Shown: in pieces, positions 62,874-64,000 of the stretch
Numbering within the stretch: the stretch's first letter is position 1
Layout of the letters: the number at the start of each line of letters is the position of its first letter
NCBI RefSeq assembly: GCF_018343715.1
Contig: NZ_JAGYPL010000007.1
Location: 63,480 to 127,479, forward strand
Direction: 5' to 3'
DNA: 64,000 nt
Source: Bacillus sp. FJAT-49711
GTDB taxonomy: Bacteria; Bacillota; Bacilli; Bacillales; Bacillaceae_C
Made by a program: the position numbers and the translations under genes
The notes under the pieces: model-generated
What the model saw: only the letters and a program-made list of their open reading frames with translations
Told to the model about the DNA's origin: nothing
Databases searched by the model: none

Positions 62874-63035
62874 GAGACACACCTCCTTAAGTCCGTGATG
62901 TGGTAATTGGGTCTTCACCCTCCCACTCAACATATCAAAATATAAGAAATTATTTTCTTAATCAGCTCTCTATTAGAAGCATACTGACCTAAAAGATATT
63001 ATCACTTTTCACAATAGATTTCAAGTTGTTTCAAA

Positions 63036-63569
63036 TTATAATTTGTCAATTTGAGTGAAGTCTAATTCAACAGGCGTTTCCCGCCCAAACATATTAACCA
63101 TCACTCTAGCTTTTCCTTTTGTTTGGTCCAAATCTTCAATTTTTCCAGTAAAATTCGCAAACGGCCCTTCTTTCACCGTCACCGTTTCACCAGGTTCAAA
63201 TTGTACTTCAACACGCTTTTCATCTATTCCCATCCGCTTTAAAATAAAAGAAATTTCTTCAGGCAATAATGGAGTCGGCTTCGAGCCTGACCCTGATGAA
63301 CCAACAAACCCCGTTACTCCCGGTGTATTACGCACGACATACCATGAATCATCCGTCATGATAATTTCAACTAATACATATCCCGGAAAAACCTTTCTTT
63401 TTACAACTTTCTTTTTACCATTCTTAAAATCAGTCTCTTCATCTTCAGGGACAATCACCCGAAAAATTTTATCTTGCATGCCCATTGACTCTACGCGTTT
63501 TTCAAGATTTGCTTTAACTTTGTTTTCATAGCCGGAATAAGTATGGACAACATACCAGTTCTTTTCCAT
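63036..63569 (-). CDS. nusG: Transcription termination/antitermination protein NusG
   Basis: A 177-residue protein. The NGN domain has MEKNWYVVHTYSGYENKVKANLEKRVES and GYVLVEIIMTDDSWYVVRNTPGVTGFVG, and the C-terminal KOW domain has GETVTVKEGPFANFTGKIED. NusG binds RNA polymerase and links it to the ribosome. It follows secE. Confidence 0.98.
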   Translation of the reverse strand: MEKNWYVVHTYSGYENKVKANLEKRVESMGMQDKIFRVIVPEDEETDFKNGKKKVVKRKVFPGYVLVEIIMTDDSWYVVRNTPGVTGFVGSSGSGSKPTPLLPEEISFILKRMGIDEKRVEVQFEPGETVTVKEGPFANFTGKIEDLDQTKGKARVMVNMFGRETPVELDFTQIDKL

Positions 63570-63630
63570 CTAATAGGACTAAGCGTCCTTCCCTCCCTAC
63601 TTGCACTTTTTAAAATTTTTAACCAAATGA

Positions 63631-63653
63631 AAAAACCCGTTGACCGGGCTTTA
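63631..63653 (-). terminator. Weak terminator between secE and nusG
   Basis: GCCCG and CGGGT form a 5-bp stem followed by six T on the minus strand. The short stem suggests partial termination only. Confidence 0.45.
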
Positions 63654-63728
63654 AATACTCTGTATCTATATTTTTCATTATACCATGAGAAAGTGTATAT
63701 TATACAAGCTTCAAGGTAAAATAAGAAT

Positions 63729-63914
63729 TTATAATCCAAGTATAAAACGAATCGATTTTGAGATAATTTGGTCGATCCCTGCAAAAAATAATGCTAGGAT
63801 TGTAACTGTTACCACGACTGTAATCGTATAGCCTGTAAGTTCCTTTCGCTTCGGCCAGCTAACTTTTCTCATTTCTGAGCTTACGTGGCGAAAGAATTGG
63901 GTTAAGCTTGACAT
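63729..63914 (-). CDS. secE: Protein translocase subunit SecE
   Basis: A 61-residue single-span protein of Gram-positive type: VSSEMRKVSWPKRKELTGYT is the conserved amphipathic part, followed by one membrane helix (VVVTVTILALFFAGID). The start has GGAGG 7-8 bases upstream. SecE clamps SecY (32531). It precedes nusG as in most bacteria. Confidence 0.96.
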   Translation of the reverse strand: MSSLTQFFRHVSSEMRKVSWPKRKELTGYTITVVVTVTILALFFAGIDQIISKSIRFILGL

Positions 63915-63948
63915 GATCGTACCTCCAAGTAAATAGCTGCTTATAAAG

Positions 63949-63966
63949 CGTGTTCAAAAGAACACT
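63949..63966. other. Small hairpin upstream of secE
   Basis: GTGTTC and GAACAC form a 6-bp perfect stem with an AAAA loop near 63951-63966. It lies in the last 86 bases of the window, before secE, where I see no gene. Confidence 0.35.
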
Positions 63967-64000
63967 TCTTATATGTGAGTGTATGCTATTTTGTTTCTTT

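Noticed and set aside
63491-63784. 97-codon minus-strand frame overlapping nusG and secE
   Set aside because: It overlaps two well-supported genes in another frame and crosses the secE-nusG hairpin.

Overview
This 64 kb window is chromosomal DNA from a low-GC Gram-positive bacterium of the order Bacillales (Bacillaceae or Planococcaceae type). The evidence is the str, S10, spc and alpha ribosomal super-cluster with close relatives of Bacillus subtilis proteins, the YbxF, YbxB and YbzG-type accessory genes, the start codon of rpoB (TTG, as in B. subtilis), the ECF transporter genes downstream of rplQ, AGGAGG-type ribosome binding sites and frequent TTG and GTG starts. I cannot fix the genus from the sequence alone.

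Positions 1 to about 23,000 are an accessory region with mixed strands and much gene decay. In order it holds: the start of a membrane-fusion (HlyD-like) adaptor and a small partner; an ArsR-type regulator with an SRPBCC domain divergent from an FAD oxidoreductase, with a large palindrome between them; an IS3 transposase fragment; a 1,044-residue membrane hybrid kinase; decayed small membrane genes; a nucleoside hydrolase fused to an APH-type phosphotransferase, preceded by a possible 12-codon leader peptide; a MarR pseudogene with its small membrane partner; an ECF sigma factor with a DUF4871-like putative anti-sigma protein; a short-chain dehydrogenase with a membrane protein; an Rgg-type regulator; a frameshifted GntR gene; an operon of an unknown membrane protein, CcdA, a TlpA/ResA thioredoxin and a two-component system; a hairpin-forming mobile-looking element; and a broken amine oxidase.

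Positions 23,000 to 64,000 are core genome read on the minus strand. Following transcription from the right edge: secE, nusG, rplK, rplA, rplJ, rplL, ybxB, rpoB, rpoC, ybxF, rpsL, rpsG, fusA, tuf; then a break; then the S10, spc and alpha operons from rpsJ to rplQ, including secY, adk, map, a KOW gene, infA and rpoA; then ecfA1, ecfA2, ecfT, truA, rplM and rpsI. The break between tuf and rpsJ is filled by a plus-strand mntABCD manganese ABC transporter operon with an MntR-like operator. These genes together build the ribosome, RNA polymerase, translation GTPases and the Sec translocon.

Non-coding features include an L13 leader hairpin, an L10 leader terminator hairpin, several Rho-independent terminators, a dispersed repeat of about 150 bp present in three copies, and a cluster of short CGGAAAA/TCCG repeats. 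The most unusual items are the hydrolase-kinase fusion with its leader ORF, the 122-nt hairpin element flanked by TGTACATTTT repeats, and the dispersed repeat family.
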